Assembly (NCBI GenBank): GCA_944387865.1
Contig: CALXGN010000025.1
Span: forward strand, 1-18,577
Reading direction: 5' to 3'
Length of the DNA stretch: 18,577 nt
From: Scatomorpha stercorigallinarum
Lineage (GTDB): Bacteria; Bacillota; Clostridia; Oscillospirales; Oscillospiraceae
Positions 1 through 6,724 of this stretch are shown one piece after another (position 1 is the first letter of the stretch; each line of letters starts with the position of its first letter). The notes below the pieces were generated by a model, which worked only from the letters and a program-made list of their open reading frames with translations, searched no databases and had not been told where the DNA came from. Both the position numbers and the translations under genes were made by a program.

Positions 1-1376
1 TCGGCGAGCGCGCCGCCGAAGTATTTCCCGTCCAGCTTGTTCTCCAGCGCGTTCACCGCCGCCGTGAAGGGGTGGATGGGGCTGGAGAACGGCGGCGAGT
101 AGGCAAAGTCCATGTCGTCCACGTCGTCTATCGTCGCGCCCATCGAGATCAGCGCCACCGCTACGTCGATCACCTTGTCCACCTTGTCCTGGCCCAGGGC
201 CTGCACGCCCAGCAGCCGGCGCGTCTTTTTATCCGCCACCACGCGGATGGTTATCTTAGACCGCCCGGGGTAGAAGTGGGCCTTGTCGTCCACGCCCGCC
301 GTGACGCACTCGAAGTCCAGCCCGGCCGCCAGGGCCGCGTCGTGCCCCAGGCCCGTCTTGCCGGCGATGATGCCCGGAAGCTGCACCACCGTGGTGCCCA
401 GCACGCCGTGGAAGCCGTGGCGGGCGGTGCCGGCGACGGTCTTGGCGCACTGGCGCCCCTCGAGGTTTGCCGAGGAGCCCATCGGCGTCCACATGTCTTT
501 GCCCGTCACGCGGTCTTTCACCATCACCACGTCGCCCGCGGCGTACACGTCCTCCAGATTCGTGCGCATGTAGTCGTCCACCGCGATGGCGCCGTTCTTC
601 GCCAGCTCTATCCCCGAGCCGGCCAGCCACTCCGTGTTCGGCCGCACGCCCACCGCCATGATCACCGCGTCCGTCTTGATGCCGCGCTTCGCCGTGCGGA
701 GCTTCGTCACTTTATCCGTGCCCTCGATCTCCGTCACGCCGTCGCCGAGGAAGACGGGGATGCCGTTGTCCGCGAGGAGGTTCTCCACGTAGTCGGCGAA
801 GTCCGCGTCAAAGCCCGGCAGGATGTGCGGCGCCATGTCGATGATGCTCGCGCGCACGCCGCGGTTGGAGAGGTTTTCCGCCATCTCCACGCCGATGAGA
901 CCGCCGCCCACGATGACCGCGCGCTTCAGCCCCGCCTCCACCGCCGCCAGGATGGCGTCGGCGTCGGAAGGGTTGCGCAGGGCGTACACGCCCGGCAGGC
1001 CGATGCCCGGGATGTTGGGCATGAACGGCCGCGCCCCCGTGGCGATGACCAGCTTGTCGTAGCCGAGGGACAGCTCCTCGCCGCTCGCCAGGTCCACCGC
1101 GTGCACGGTCTTGTTGGCGGCGTCCAGGCCCTTCGCCTCCACGCCGCAGCGCACCGTCACGCCCGTCAGGCCCGCGAAGCTCTCCGGCGTGTTCTGCAGC
1201 AGCTCGGACCGCTCCTTCACCACGCCGCCGATGTAGTACGGCAGCCCGCAGCCGGCGTATGAGATGTCCTGCTCCTTCGTGATCACGAGCACGTCCGCGC
1301 CGTTACCAAGTTCCCGCTTGATCTTCGCCGCGGCCTTCGTCCCGGCCGCCACCGCGCCGATCACCAGTATCTTCAT
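1..1376 (-). CDS. CoA-disulfide reductase / NADH oxidase-type FAD-dependent oxidoreductase (3' end beyond window)
   Basis: A cytoplasmic flavoprotein that uses NAD(P)H to reduce CoA disulfide, a related disulfide/polysulfide, or O2. The 458 codons visible read MKILVIGAVAAGTKAAAK at the N-terminus, an FAD-binding Rossmann start with GAVAAG in place of the usual GGVAGG. The single redox cysteine, Cys43, sits in SYAGCGLPYY, the signature of the CoADR/Nox branch, rather than a CxxxxC disulfide pair. A second dinucleotide site (AVIVGGGLIGVE) and an FAD-binding YAAGDVV segment follow, then the dimerisation domain with FAYSPPFSSP. Length already matches a complete CoADR, so the end, or a C-terminal rhodanese domain, lies just left of the window. 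Start ATG at 1376 has GGGGA seven bases upstream; an in-frame ATG at 1382 is too close to that site. It has its own promoter and leader hairpin. Family is firm; exact substrate is not. Confidence 0.88.
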   Translation of the reverse strand, partial: MKILVIGAVAAGTKAAAKIKRELGNGADVLVITKEQDISYAGCGLPYYIGGVVKERSELLQNTPESFAGLTGVTVRCGVEAKGLDAANKTVHAVDLASGEELSLGYDKLVIATGARPFMPNIPGIGLPGVYALRNPSDADAILAAVEAGLKRAVIVGGGLIGVEMAENLSNRGVRASIIDMAPHILPGFDADFADYVENLLADNGIPVFLGDGVTEIEGTDKVTKLRTAKRGIKTDAVIMAVGVRPNTEWLAGSGIELAKNGAIAVDDYMRTNLEDVYAAGDVVMVKDRVTGKDMWTPMGSSANLEGRQCAKTVAGTARHGFHGVLGTTVVQLPGIIAGKTGLGHDAALAAGLDFECVTAGVDDKAHFYPGRSKITIRVVADKKTRRLLGVQALGQDKVDKVIDVAVALISMGATIDDVDDMDFAYSPPFSSPIHPFTAAVNALENKLDGKYFGGALA

Positions 1377-1401
1377 TCTCATTCCCCATTTCGTTTTCTG
1401 C

Positions 1402-1429
1402 CGCCCCCGGCCCTAAATCGCCGGGGGCG
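1402..1429 (-). promoter_or_regulatory. GC-rich hairpin in the leader of the flavoprotein gene
   Basis: A perfect 9-bp inverted repeat (CGCCCCCGG at 1402-1410, CCGGGGGCG at 1421-1429) with a 10-base loop. It lies inside the predicted untranslated leader, 25 bases before the start codon. No T-run follows on the minus strand, so it is not a standard terminator for that direction. It may stabilise the mRNA or bind a regulator; function is unknown. Confidence 0.5.
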
Positions 1430-1441
1430 CTGATGGCTTTA

Positions 1442-1470
1442 ATTCTAATACTTATTCAGTTGCTTGTCAA
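1442..1470 (-). promoter_or_regulatory. Sigma-A type promoter for the flavoprotein gene
   Basis: On the minus strand the -35 box TTGACA (1470-1465) is perfect and is separated by 17 bases from TAGAAT (1447-1442), which matches the -10 consensus in five of six positions. The predicted transcript starts near 1434 and has a leader of about 58 bases. The spacer contains the palindrome-like AATAAGTATT, which also occurs at 14396-14405. Confidence 0.7.
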
Positions 1471-1474
1471 AAAA

Positions 1475-1600
1475 TCATGCTTCGAGCCACTGGAAGCCCA
1501 TTATGCGGGCGAGATCTCGCAGCTCCGCGCGGAAGTCGCCGGAGACGATGGCGTAGTGCTGCGTGGTGCCGAAGCCGAGCAGCTTGCCGAACACTTCCTC
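1475..1600 (-). pseudogene. C-terminal remnant of a fucose/arabinose-isomerase-like protein
   Basis: Forty-one codons and a TGA stop on the minus strand, ending in a segment with the pattern QHYAIVSGDFRAELRDLA followed by RIMGFQWLEA. This resembles the extreme C-terminus of the L-fucose/L-arabinose isomerase-like family, where a His-rich VYGD strand precedes an EL..LA..LG helix. The frame is closed by a TAG at 1603-1601, right at the ribosome site of the oppositely oriented aldolase gene, and there is no start codon with a ribosome site. The rest of the isomerase is absent, so this looks like a gene end left at a recombination or assembly junction near 1600-1605. The family assignment rests on a short stretch. 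Confidence 0.5.
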
Positions 1601-1619
1601 CTAAAAGGAGAGCAAAGAA

Positions 1620-2510
1620 ATGGATGTAAAGAAATTTTCCGGTGTTTACCCCGCAGTCATCACCCCCTTTGACGCCGACGGCGAAGTTGACGTCGCAAAG
1701 CTGGAAAATTACATAAACTACCTGTCCGACAAGGTGGACGGCCTGTTCGTCGGCGGCTCCTACGGCTCCGGCCCCATCATGACCGTCGCCCAGCGCAAGG
1801 TACTGGCTGAAGTCACCGTCAAGACCTGCGCCGGCCGCATCCCCGTCATCATGCACATCGGCACCACCAACCTCACCGACACCATCGAGCTCGCGCAGCA
1901 CGCCGAGAAGGTCGGCGCGGACGCCCTGGCCGCCGTCACCCCGTTCTACTACCGCCACACCCCCAACGTGATCAAGCAGTACTACGCCGACCTCATCAAG
2001 AACGTCGATCTGCCGGTCATCGCCTATAACAACCCCAAGTACAGCAACTTCTGCATCAGCGGCGACTTCCTCGCCGAGCTGGCCGACGTGGGCCTCGAGG
2101 GCGTGAAGGACTCCAGCGCCGACATCAGCCTGTTCTATGACTTCATGGCCAAGGTGAAGAAGGAGGGCTTCCTCTTCCTCATCGGCTCCCAGACCCACCT
2201 GCTGCCCGCGGTCGTCGGCGGCGCCCACGGCTGCGTCTCCGGCCTCTCCAACGCCTTCCCCGGCTTCATCAAGGAGATCTACACCAAGTGCAAGGAAGGC
2301 AAGTTCGCCGAGGCCCGCGACATGCAGCTGAAGGCCAACCTGCTCCGCAGCGTCACCGGCAGCGGCATCCCCGTGCCCTTCTATCACGCTGTCCTGCCGA
2401 TGCTCGGCGTCGATATCGGCATGCCCCGCCGCCCGTTCCTGCCGCTGCCTCCCGAGGAGGTCGAGCGCATCCGCAAGGCCCTCACCGAGACCCAGATGCT
2501 CATCGGCTGA
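1620..2510 (+). CDS. DHDPS/N-acetylneuraminate lyase family aldolase, probable keto-deoxy sugar acid aldolase
   Basis: A class I (Schiff-base) pyruvate aldolase of 296 residues, normal for the DapA/NanA/KDG-aldolase family. The TIM-barrel landmarks are present: the entry FSGVYPAVITPF (6-17), catalytic Tyr136 in AYNNP, and the Schiff-base Lys163 in GVKDSS. The phosphate/carboxylate-binding loop, GGTTGE in DHDPS, reads GGSYGS (45-50), and YNNP replaces YNIP. This argues against true dihydrodipicolinate synthase and for a catabolic aldolase. The neighbouring KDG-type kinase, 32 bases downstream, suggests 2-keto-3-deoxy sugar acids or their phosphates as substrate. The ATG has AAGGAG nine bases upstream. 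No convincing promoter is visible in front of it because the upstream DNA is the isomerase remnant. Confidence 0.85.
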   Translation: MDVKKFSGVYPAVITPFDADGEVDVAKLENYINYLSDKVDGLFVGGSYGSGPIMTVAQRKVLAEVTVKTCAGRIPVIMHIGTTNLTDTIELAQHAEKVGADALAAVTPFYYRHTPNVIKQYYADLIKNVDLPVIAYNNPKYSNFCISGDFLAELADVGLEGVKDSSADISLFYDFMAKVKKEGFLFLIGSQTHLLPAVVGGAHGCVSGLSNAFPGFIKEIYTKCKEGKFAEARDMQLKANLLRSVTGSGIPVPFYHAVLPMLGVDIGMPRRPFLPLPPEEVERIRKALTETQMLIG

Positions 2511-2542
2511 GGCCCATACCCAAAAGCAAGGAGTGATGCGAC

Positions 2543-3493
2543 GTGCCTGAACTCGTCACGATAGGCGAGACCATGGTCGTCTTTGACAGCGCATCCGCCG
2601 GCCCGCTGCGCTACGCGAGCAACTACACCTGCCACACGGGCGGGGCCGAGACCACCGTCGCCGTCGGCGTGGTCCGCCAGGGACACACCGCGGGCTGGAT
2701 AAGCAGCTTGGGCGAGGACGAATTCGGTATGCTCATCCGGCGCACCTTCATGGGCGAGGGCGTCGATCTCAGCCGCGTTGCGGCCGACCCCTCGCGCCCG
2801 ACGGGCATTTTCTTCCGCGAGGCCGTGGGCAACGGCGAATACCGCAATTTCTACTACCGCAAGAACTCCGCCGCCAGCGCCATCAGGCCCGAGCAGCTTG
2901 ACGAGGAGTATATCGCCTCCGCCAAGTGGCTGCACCTGACGGGCATCACCATGGCCGTCAGCGAGAGCGCGCTGGAGACGGTCGTCCGCGCCGCGGAGAT
3001 CGCGAAGGCGCACGGGGTCAAGGTCTGCTTCGACCCCAACCTGAGGCTGAAGATGTGGACCATCGAGCAGGCCCGCAGCGCCATGGAGCGCATCTGGCCC
3101 CTGGTCGATGTCGCCCTGCCCGGCGCGGAGGAAGGAGAGCTGCTCTTTGGCAGCGGCGAGCCCGACGCGATCGCCGAGGAGCTCAGCTCCCGCGGCGTGG
3201 GCTGCACCATCGTCAAGATCGGTGCGGACGGCGCCATCGGCTATGAAAACGGCGAAAAGGTCGTCTCCCCGGGCTTCAAGGTGAAGCATGTGGTGGACGC
3301 CTTCGGCGCCGGCGACTCCTTCGCCGCCGGCATCATCGCCGCCCGGCTCAAGGGCTACAGCCTGGCCGAGCAGCTGCGCTACGCCAACGCCATCGGCGCC
3401 ATGGCCGTCTCGGCCCCCGGCAACATCGAGGCCGTGCCGACCCATGCCCAGGTGTTGAAGTACCTCGACGGCAAAGCGGCCGTCACCAGATAA
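2543..3493 (+). CDS. kdgK: PfkB-family sugar kinase, probable 2-keto-3-deoxygluconate kinase
   Basis: A ribokinase/PfkB-fold kinase of 316 residues transferring the ATP gamma-phosphate to a sugar acid. The second PfkB signature DAFGAGDSFAAG (252-263) supplies the anion hole and catalytic Asp258; the N-terminal substrate motif is GGAETTVA (33-40). YYRKNSAAS (104-112) and FDPNLR (163-168) are typical of KDG kinases rather than fructokinases or ribokinases. The start is GTG at 2543 with AAGGAG at about -10. It forms a two-gene unit with the upstream aldolase and is followed by a strong terminator. Together the pair would convert KDG to KDPG and cleave it, or handle the equivalent galactonate intermediates. 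Substrate is inferred from motifs and neighbours. Confidence 0.85.
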   Translation: MPELVTIGETMVVFDSASAGPLRYASNYTCHTGGAETTVAVGVVRQGHTAGWISSLGEDEFGMLIRRTFMGEGVDLSRVAADPSRPTGIFFREAVGNGEYRNFYYRKNSAASAIRPEQLDEEYIASAKWLHLTGITMAVSESALETVVRAAEIAKAHGVKVCFDPNLRLKMWTIEQARSAMERIWPLVDVALPGAEEGELLFGSGEPDAIAEELSSRGVGCTIVKIGADGAIGYENGEKVVSPGFKVKHVVDAFGAGDSFAAGIIAARLKGYSLAEQLRYANAIGAMAVSAPGNIEAVPTHAQVLKYLDGKAAVTR

Positions 3494-3513
3494 CCGGCGG
3501 CTTTAGCCGCGTC

Positions 3514-3560
3514 AGGCCCCTGTGTCTGCGGAAAACTCCACAGATACAGGGGCCTCTTTT
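3514..3560 (+). terminator. Rho-independent terminator after the kinase gene
   Basis: A 15-bp stem with one G-T wobble (3514-3528 with 3541-3555; arms AGGCCCCTGTGTCTG and CAGATACAGGGGCCT) is followed by CTTTT. It closes the aldolase-kinase unit, so the next gene must be transcribed by read-through or from a promoter not recognised here. Confidence 0.8.
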
Positions 3561-3578
3561 ACTGCAAGGAGGATGGCA

Positions 3579-4457
3579 ATGGGAGAGCAGCCGGCGCTTT
3601 TGCGCCTGCCGGAACGCCCGCTGGAGGGCATCAGGCTCGTGGCCTGCGACATGGACGGCACGGCCCTCAACGAAAACAAGGAATTCAGCGCCGCCACGCT
3701 GGCGGCCTTTGACGCGCTGCGGCGGCGGGGGGTGCGCGTGACCATCGTCTCGGCCCGCACGCCCTTCATGCTGGGCGTGTTCTGCCGCCAGGCGGGCATC
3801 GGCGACACGCCGGTCATCGCCATGGACGGCGCGGAGATCGTTTCCGACACGCAGCAGCCGCTTTACGGCTGCCCGCTGGAGGCCGCGGAGGCGGCGCGGA
3901 TATGCGATAAATGCCACCGCACCGGCGTGGACTACACGATATATACAGCCAAAAACTGTTATTTGAGGCGGGACACGCGGCGCATGTGGCGCTTCGAGCT
4001 ATATGACCGCACAGCGGCCGCCCACGGCGCGCCGCCGGTGCCCACGGCGGTGTATGAGGAGACGACGCCGGAGCGCATCGCGGCGGAACGTGTATACAAG
4101 GTATTCATAGATAATCCGGACGATATGCAGCGCGCTGAACTGGAGGCGTTCCTGTCCGGTTTTGAGGATGTGCGAATCGACTGTTCGGAGGGGCGTTCCA
4201 TGTCCGTCACGCGGCGGGAGGCCAGCAAGCGCTCGGCGCTGCTGCTGCTCGCAGAGCGGCTGGGGCTGAAGAGGGAAGAGGTCTGCTGCTTCGGCGACTG
4301 GCACAACGACGTGCCCATGCTGGCCGCGTTCCCCAACTCCGTCGCCATGCTCAACGGCGTGGAGGAAGCGCGCGCCGCCGCGGGATATGTGACGCTGCCG
4401 AATACGGAGGACGGCGTGGCGTTTTTTATCCGGCGTTATGTCCTGGGAAATGAGTAA
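3579..4457 (+). CDS. Cof-type HAD-IIB family phosphatase
   Basis: A cytoplasmic haloacid dehalogenase superfamily hydrolase of 292 residues, expected to dephosphorylate sugar phosphates or similar small phosphates. Motif I is DMDGT (Asp24 nucleophile, Asp26 acid/base), motif II is Ser59 in VSART, motif III is Lys217 in EASKRSAL, and motif IV is GDWHNDVPML (from 239). A large C2B-type cap lies between motifs II and III, which fits the Cof/YbiV group. The chosen ATG has AAGGAGG six bases upstream. The reading frame is open further upstream to 3522, but that lies inside the terminator hairpin, and the ATG at 3573 abuts the ribosome site. It may detoxify or recycle phosphorylated intermediates of the adjacent sugar-acid pathway; its true substrate cannot be told. 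Confidence 0.85.
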   Translation: MGEQPALLRLPERPLEGIRLVACDMDGTALNENKEFSAATLAAFDALRRRGVRVTIVSARTPFMLGVFCRQAGIGDTPVIAMDGAEIVSDTQQPLYGCPLEAAEAARICDKCHRTGVDYTIYTAKNCYLRRDTRRMWRFELYDRTAAAHGAPPVPTAVYEETTPERIAAERVYKVFIDNPDDMQRAELEAFLSGFEDVRIDCSEGRSMSVTRREASKRSALLLLAERLGLKREEVCCFGDWHNDVPMLAAFPNSVAMLNGVEEARAAAGYVTLPNTEDGVAFFIRRYVLGNE

Positions 4458-4705
4458 GCGCTGACGCGATGTCATATTGACCATAACTTTAGGTAATGGG
4501 ACCGATAAATTATTGGGATTATACAAATCGGGAATCCTGTAGTATGATTTATACAGAACAGGCGGGAATTTGCTGAATAATCATTGTGCATGTTAGTCAA
4601 TGTGCCAATTTGTTAAGAAATTATTGAAAATCCCCAGGAAATTGAACATATCCGCCAGTTATGGCTGACGGTCTGTTAATAAGAAAAAAGAGAAGGAGTG
4701 GTAAG
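4458..4705 (+). promoter_or_regulatory. AT-rich intergenic region with a weak promoter candidate
   Basis: About 250 bases without a credible gene and much more AT-rich than its surroundings. The best promoter candidate is TTATAC (4519-4524), 18 bases, TATGAT (4543-4548); the -10 box is good, the -35 weak. A small inverted repeat GGATT/AATCC (4516-4520 and 4533-4537) lies between the boxes, and GATTATAC / GATTTATAC flank it as an imperfect direct repeat, so a repressor could act here. This would drive the hydroxyacid dehydrogenase-YhcH-TctBA unit. Nothing resembling a terminator for the HAD gene was found. Confidence 0.35.
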
Positions 4706-5641
4706 ATGGGCTATAAGGTGTACATGGCCGAGGTCATACACCCAGACGCCGTGAAAAAGCTGAGCGAGTTCGCGGAGATCGTGGATAATTTTGACCATAT
4801 CGAGGAGCTGGACGGCATTCTGCTCCGCGCGCACCACCTGAACCGCGAGCAGATCTCGCGGGCCAAGAAGTGCAAGGTCATCGCCCGGCACGGCGTTGGG
4901 ATGGATATCCTGGACGTGGCCGCGTGTAAGGAGTTCGGCATCCCGATCGTCTACACCCCCGGCGCCAACACGTTTTCCGTTGCGGAGTTCGCTTTTACCA
5001 TGGCGCTGTGCCTGATGCGGAACGTGTACCAGACAGAGTATATCCAAAAGACCCAGGGCTTCAAGGAAATGGGCCCCGTCTCCCTCCGCGGGAACGAGAT
5101 GCGCGGCAAGACCGTCGGTATCGTGGGCGCTTCCGGGCGCATCGGCACCACGCTCGCCGGCATGTTCAAGGGGGCGTTTGGCTGCCAGATACTGGGCTAT
5201 GCCCCGCACACCAGCGCCGAGAAGCTGGCCGCGAACGGCATCGAGAAGGTGGAGACCATCCCCGAGCTCATCTCCCGCAGCGACGTGGTCAGCATCAACT
5301 GCCCGCTGACGGACGAGACGCGCAACCTCTTCAACGCCGAGATGTTCAGCTATTTCAAGCCTAGCGCTATTCTGCTGAACACCGCCCGCGGCGCGATCGT
5401 CGACGAGAAGGCGCTCTACGACGCGCTGACCACCGGAAAGCTGAGGGCTTGCGGCTCGGACGTGTTCGTGGACGAGTCCACGTCCTTCACCAGCCCGCTG
5501 AACAAGCTGGACAACTTCATCGGCTTCCCGCACGTGGCGGCCAATACCCAGGAGTCGATGTACAACATGGCCATGTGGGCCGTGGAAGGCCTGATCGACG
5601 TGATCGAAGGCCGGGAACCGAAGTATTTGTACAAGTATTGA
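4706..5641 (+). CDS. D-isomer-specific 2-hydroxyacid dehydrogenase (SerA/GhrB-like)
   Basis: An NAD(P)-dependent dehydrogenase of 311 residues interconverting a 2-ketoacid and a D-2-hydroxyacid. The catalytic triad is visible: Arg228 in NTARGAIVDE, Glu257 in DVFVDE, and His276 in FPHVAANTQES. The nucleotide-binding turn is GASGRIG (141-147), where most relatives have GxGxxG; the middle glycine is Ser, which is unusual but keeps the flanking glycines. ATG at 4706 is preceded by AAGGAG seven bases upstream; the frame is open up to 4661, but no ribosome site supports that longer form. It heads a run with the YhcH and Tct genes. Likely role: reducing or oxidising a sugar-acid or carboxylate brought in by the carrier. 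Phosphoglycerate dehydrogenase activity is possible but less likely given the lack of a regulatory domain and the context. Confidence 0.82.
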   Translation: MGYKVYMAEVIHPDAVKKLSEFAEIVDNFDHIEELDGILLRAHHLNREQISRAKKCKVIARHGVGMDILDVAACKEFGIPIVYTPGANTFSVAEFAFTMALCLMRNVYQTEYIQKTQGFKEMGPVSLRGNEMRGKTVGIVGASGRIGTTLAGMFKGAFGCQILGYAPHTSAEKLAANGIEKVETIPELISRSDVVSINCPLTDETRNLFNAEMFSYFKPSAILLNTARGAIVDEKALYDALTTGKLRACGSDVFVDESTSFTSPLNKLDNFIGFPHVAANTQESMYNMAMWAVEGLIDVIEGREPKYLYKY

Positions 5642-5660
5642 GGCGGAGTGGAGACAAAAC

Positions 5661-6113
5661 ATGATCGTGACTAATCGTGAGCACGCTTTAGATTATCTCG
5701 GCCTGAATGATAGGCTGGATAAAGCGCTGCGTTTTATTGCTGATACGGATATCGCCGCCCTCGCGGATGGCAACCACCTTATTGATGGGGAGGACGTCCG
5801 GGTGAAGGTGCAGCACATGCAGACCAAGCCGCTGGAGATGGCGAAGCTCGAAGCTCATAACGACTTCGCAGATATCCAGATGCTGCTTGACGGCTCGGAG
5901 TGCATTGGCTGGTGCTTCAGAACGGACGCTCTGACGGAAACAGAGGCTGCGCCCGAGCGCGACATCTATTTCTACGACGGGGACTTTGCCAAGCTGACGC
6001 TCCTCCCGGGACAGTTCGTCATCGTCTTCCCGGACGACGTCCACGCCCCCGGCCTCGCCGTCGATGAGCCGGAAACTATCCGCAAGGCGGTGTTCAAGGT
6101 AAAACTTGGCTGA
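5661..6113 (+). CDS. YhcH/YjgK/YiaL (NanQ/TabA, DUF386) family protein
   Basis: A small cupin-like protein of 150 residues, the full family length. Hallmarks are EAHNDFADIQMLLDG (64-78), with Glu64 and His66 as probable metal ligands, GSECIGW (78-84), FPDDVHAPG (123-131) with His128, and the C-terminal KAVFKVKL. Members such as NanQ speed anomerisation of sialic acid, and others sit with sugar-acid operons as presumed epimerases or anomerases. The start is 19 bases after the dehydrogenase stop, with a GGAG-type ribosome site, so the two are probably co-transcribed. Its place beside a DapA/NanA-family aldolase gene set hints at a keto-sugar acid substrate; this is inference. Confidence 0.85.
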   Translation: MIVTNREHALDYLGLNDRLDKALRFIADTDIAALADGNHLIDGEDVRVKVQHMQTKPLEMAKLEAHNDFADIQMLLDGSECIGWCFRTDALTETEAAPERDIYFYDGDFAKLTLLPGQFVIVFPDDVHAPGLAVDEPETIRKAVFKVKLG

Positions 6114-6185
6114 GGAGGCTGGGCGCGCTAAGGATCAGTGTTTCCCAGAGCGCTCGGTGAGGAAACGTAAAAAGGAGGCAAAACT

Positions 6186-6704
6186 ATGATCGGAGATGCC
6201 CTGCTTTCGGTATTCCTGATAGTAGTCGCAACGGTTGTAAGGATCGACACCGCAGGATATGGAGATTTTTCTGCGCTTGTTGAAGTCGGTCCGGAAATGT
6301 TCCCCAATATTATTTCTTGGTTTTTGTACATTGCTGCTGCCGCGTTCCTTGTAAAGGTGTTTTATAAAGCGTGCGTGAAAAAAGTGAACGCTGAGGGCGT
6401 TTCATATATGCAGATTGAAAGAGAAAAGGTGGCAGCGGCGAAAGAGAACATGAAGGCCAACTGGAAGGGCGTTGTTGGCGCGGTAGGCGTTATCGTCCTT
6501 ATGCTGCTTTATGCTGCTCTGCTTCCTACGGTGGGGTTTGAGATCTGCACTGTGGTATTTATGGTGGGCGTTATGCTCCTTTGCGGCGAGCACAGGCCGC
6601 TGCGACTTATAATCATACCCCTGGGTACGATGTTTGGTGTTCTGCTCATATTCCGTGTGATATTGAAAGTGGCTCTGCCTCTGATGATATTCACTAGTCT
6701 GTAA
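6186..6704 (+). CDS. tctB: TctB-like small membrane subunit of a tripartite tricarboxylate transporter
   Basis: A 172-residue integral membrane protein with about four hydrophobic segments: 3-20, 39-58, roughly 97-130 as one or two helices, and 139-172. The cytoplasmic loop between helices two and three is charged (KKVNAEGVSYMQIEREK). Size, topology and its place directly before tctA identify the TctB subunit, which supports the large TctA channel in secondary uptake of carboxylates. A strong AAAAGGAGG precedes the ATG. Its codons are visibly more AT-rich than those of the genes after 8000. The periplasmic/lipoprotein binding subunit TctC, usually encoded next to tctB, is not in this window. 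Confidence 0.8.
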   Translation: MIGDALLSVFLIVVATVVRIDTAGYGDFSALVEVGPEMFPNIISWFLYIAAAAFLVKVFYKACVKKVNAEGVSYMQIEREKVAAAKENMKANWKGVVGAVGVIVLMLLYAALLPTVGFEICTVVFMVGVMLLCGEHRPLRLIIIPLGTMFGVLLIFRVILKVALPLMIFTSL

Positions 6705-6724
6705 TACCTGGGAAAGGAGAGAAT

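Noticed and set aside
72..1262. A 396-codon plus-strand frame over the flavoprotein gene
   Set aside because: It is an antisense shadow; the minus strand has FAD/NAD motifs and the redox cysteine.
1467..2387. A minus-strand open frame over the aldolase gene
   Set aside because: Acidic Gly/Ala/Val/Leu-rich shadow; its frame differs from that of the isomerase remnant and it shows no domain.
1620..2510. Lysine-biosynthetic dihydrodipicolinate synthase (DapA)
   Set aside because: The GGTTGE loop and YNIP are replaced, and the neighbours are catabolic sugar-acid genes, so only the family name is kept.
3522..3578. A longer HAD protein starting at 3522
   Set aside because: That start lies in the terminator stem and has no ribosome site; the ATG at 3579 has an ideal AAGGAGG.
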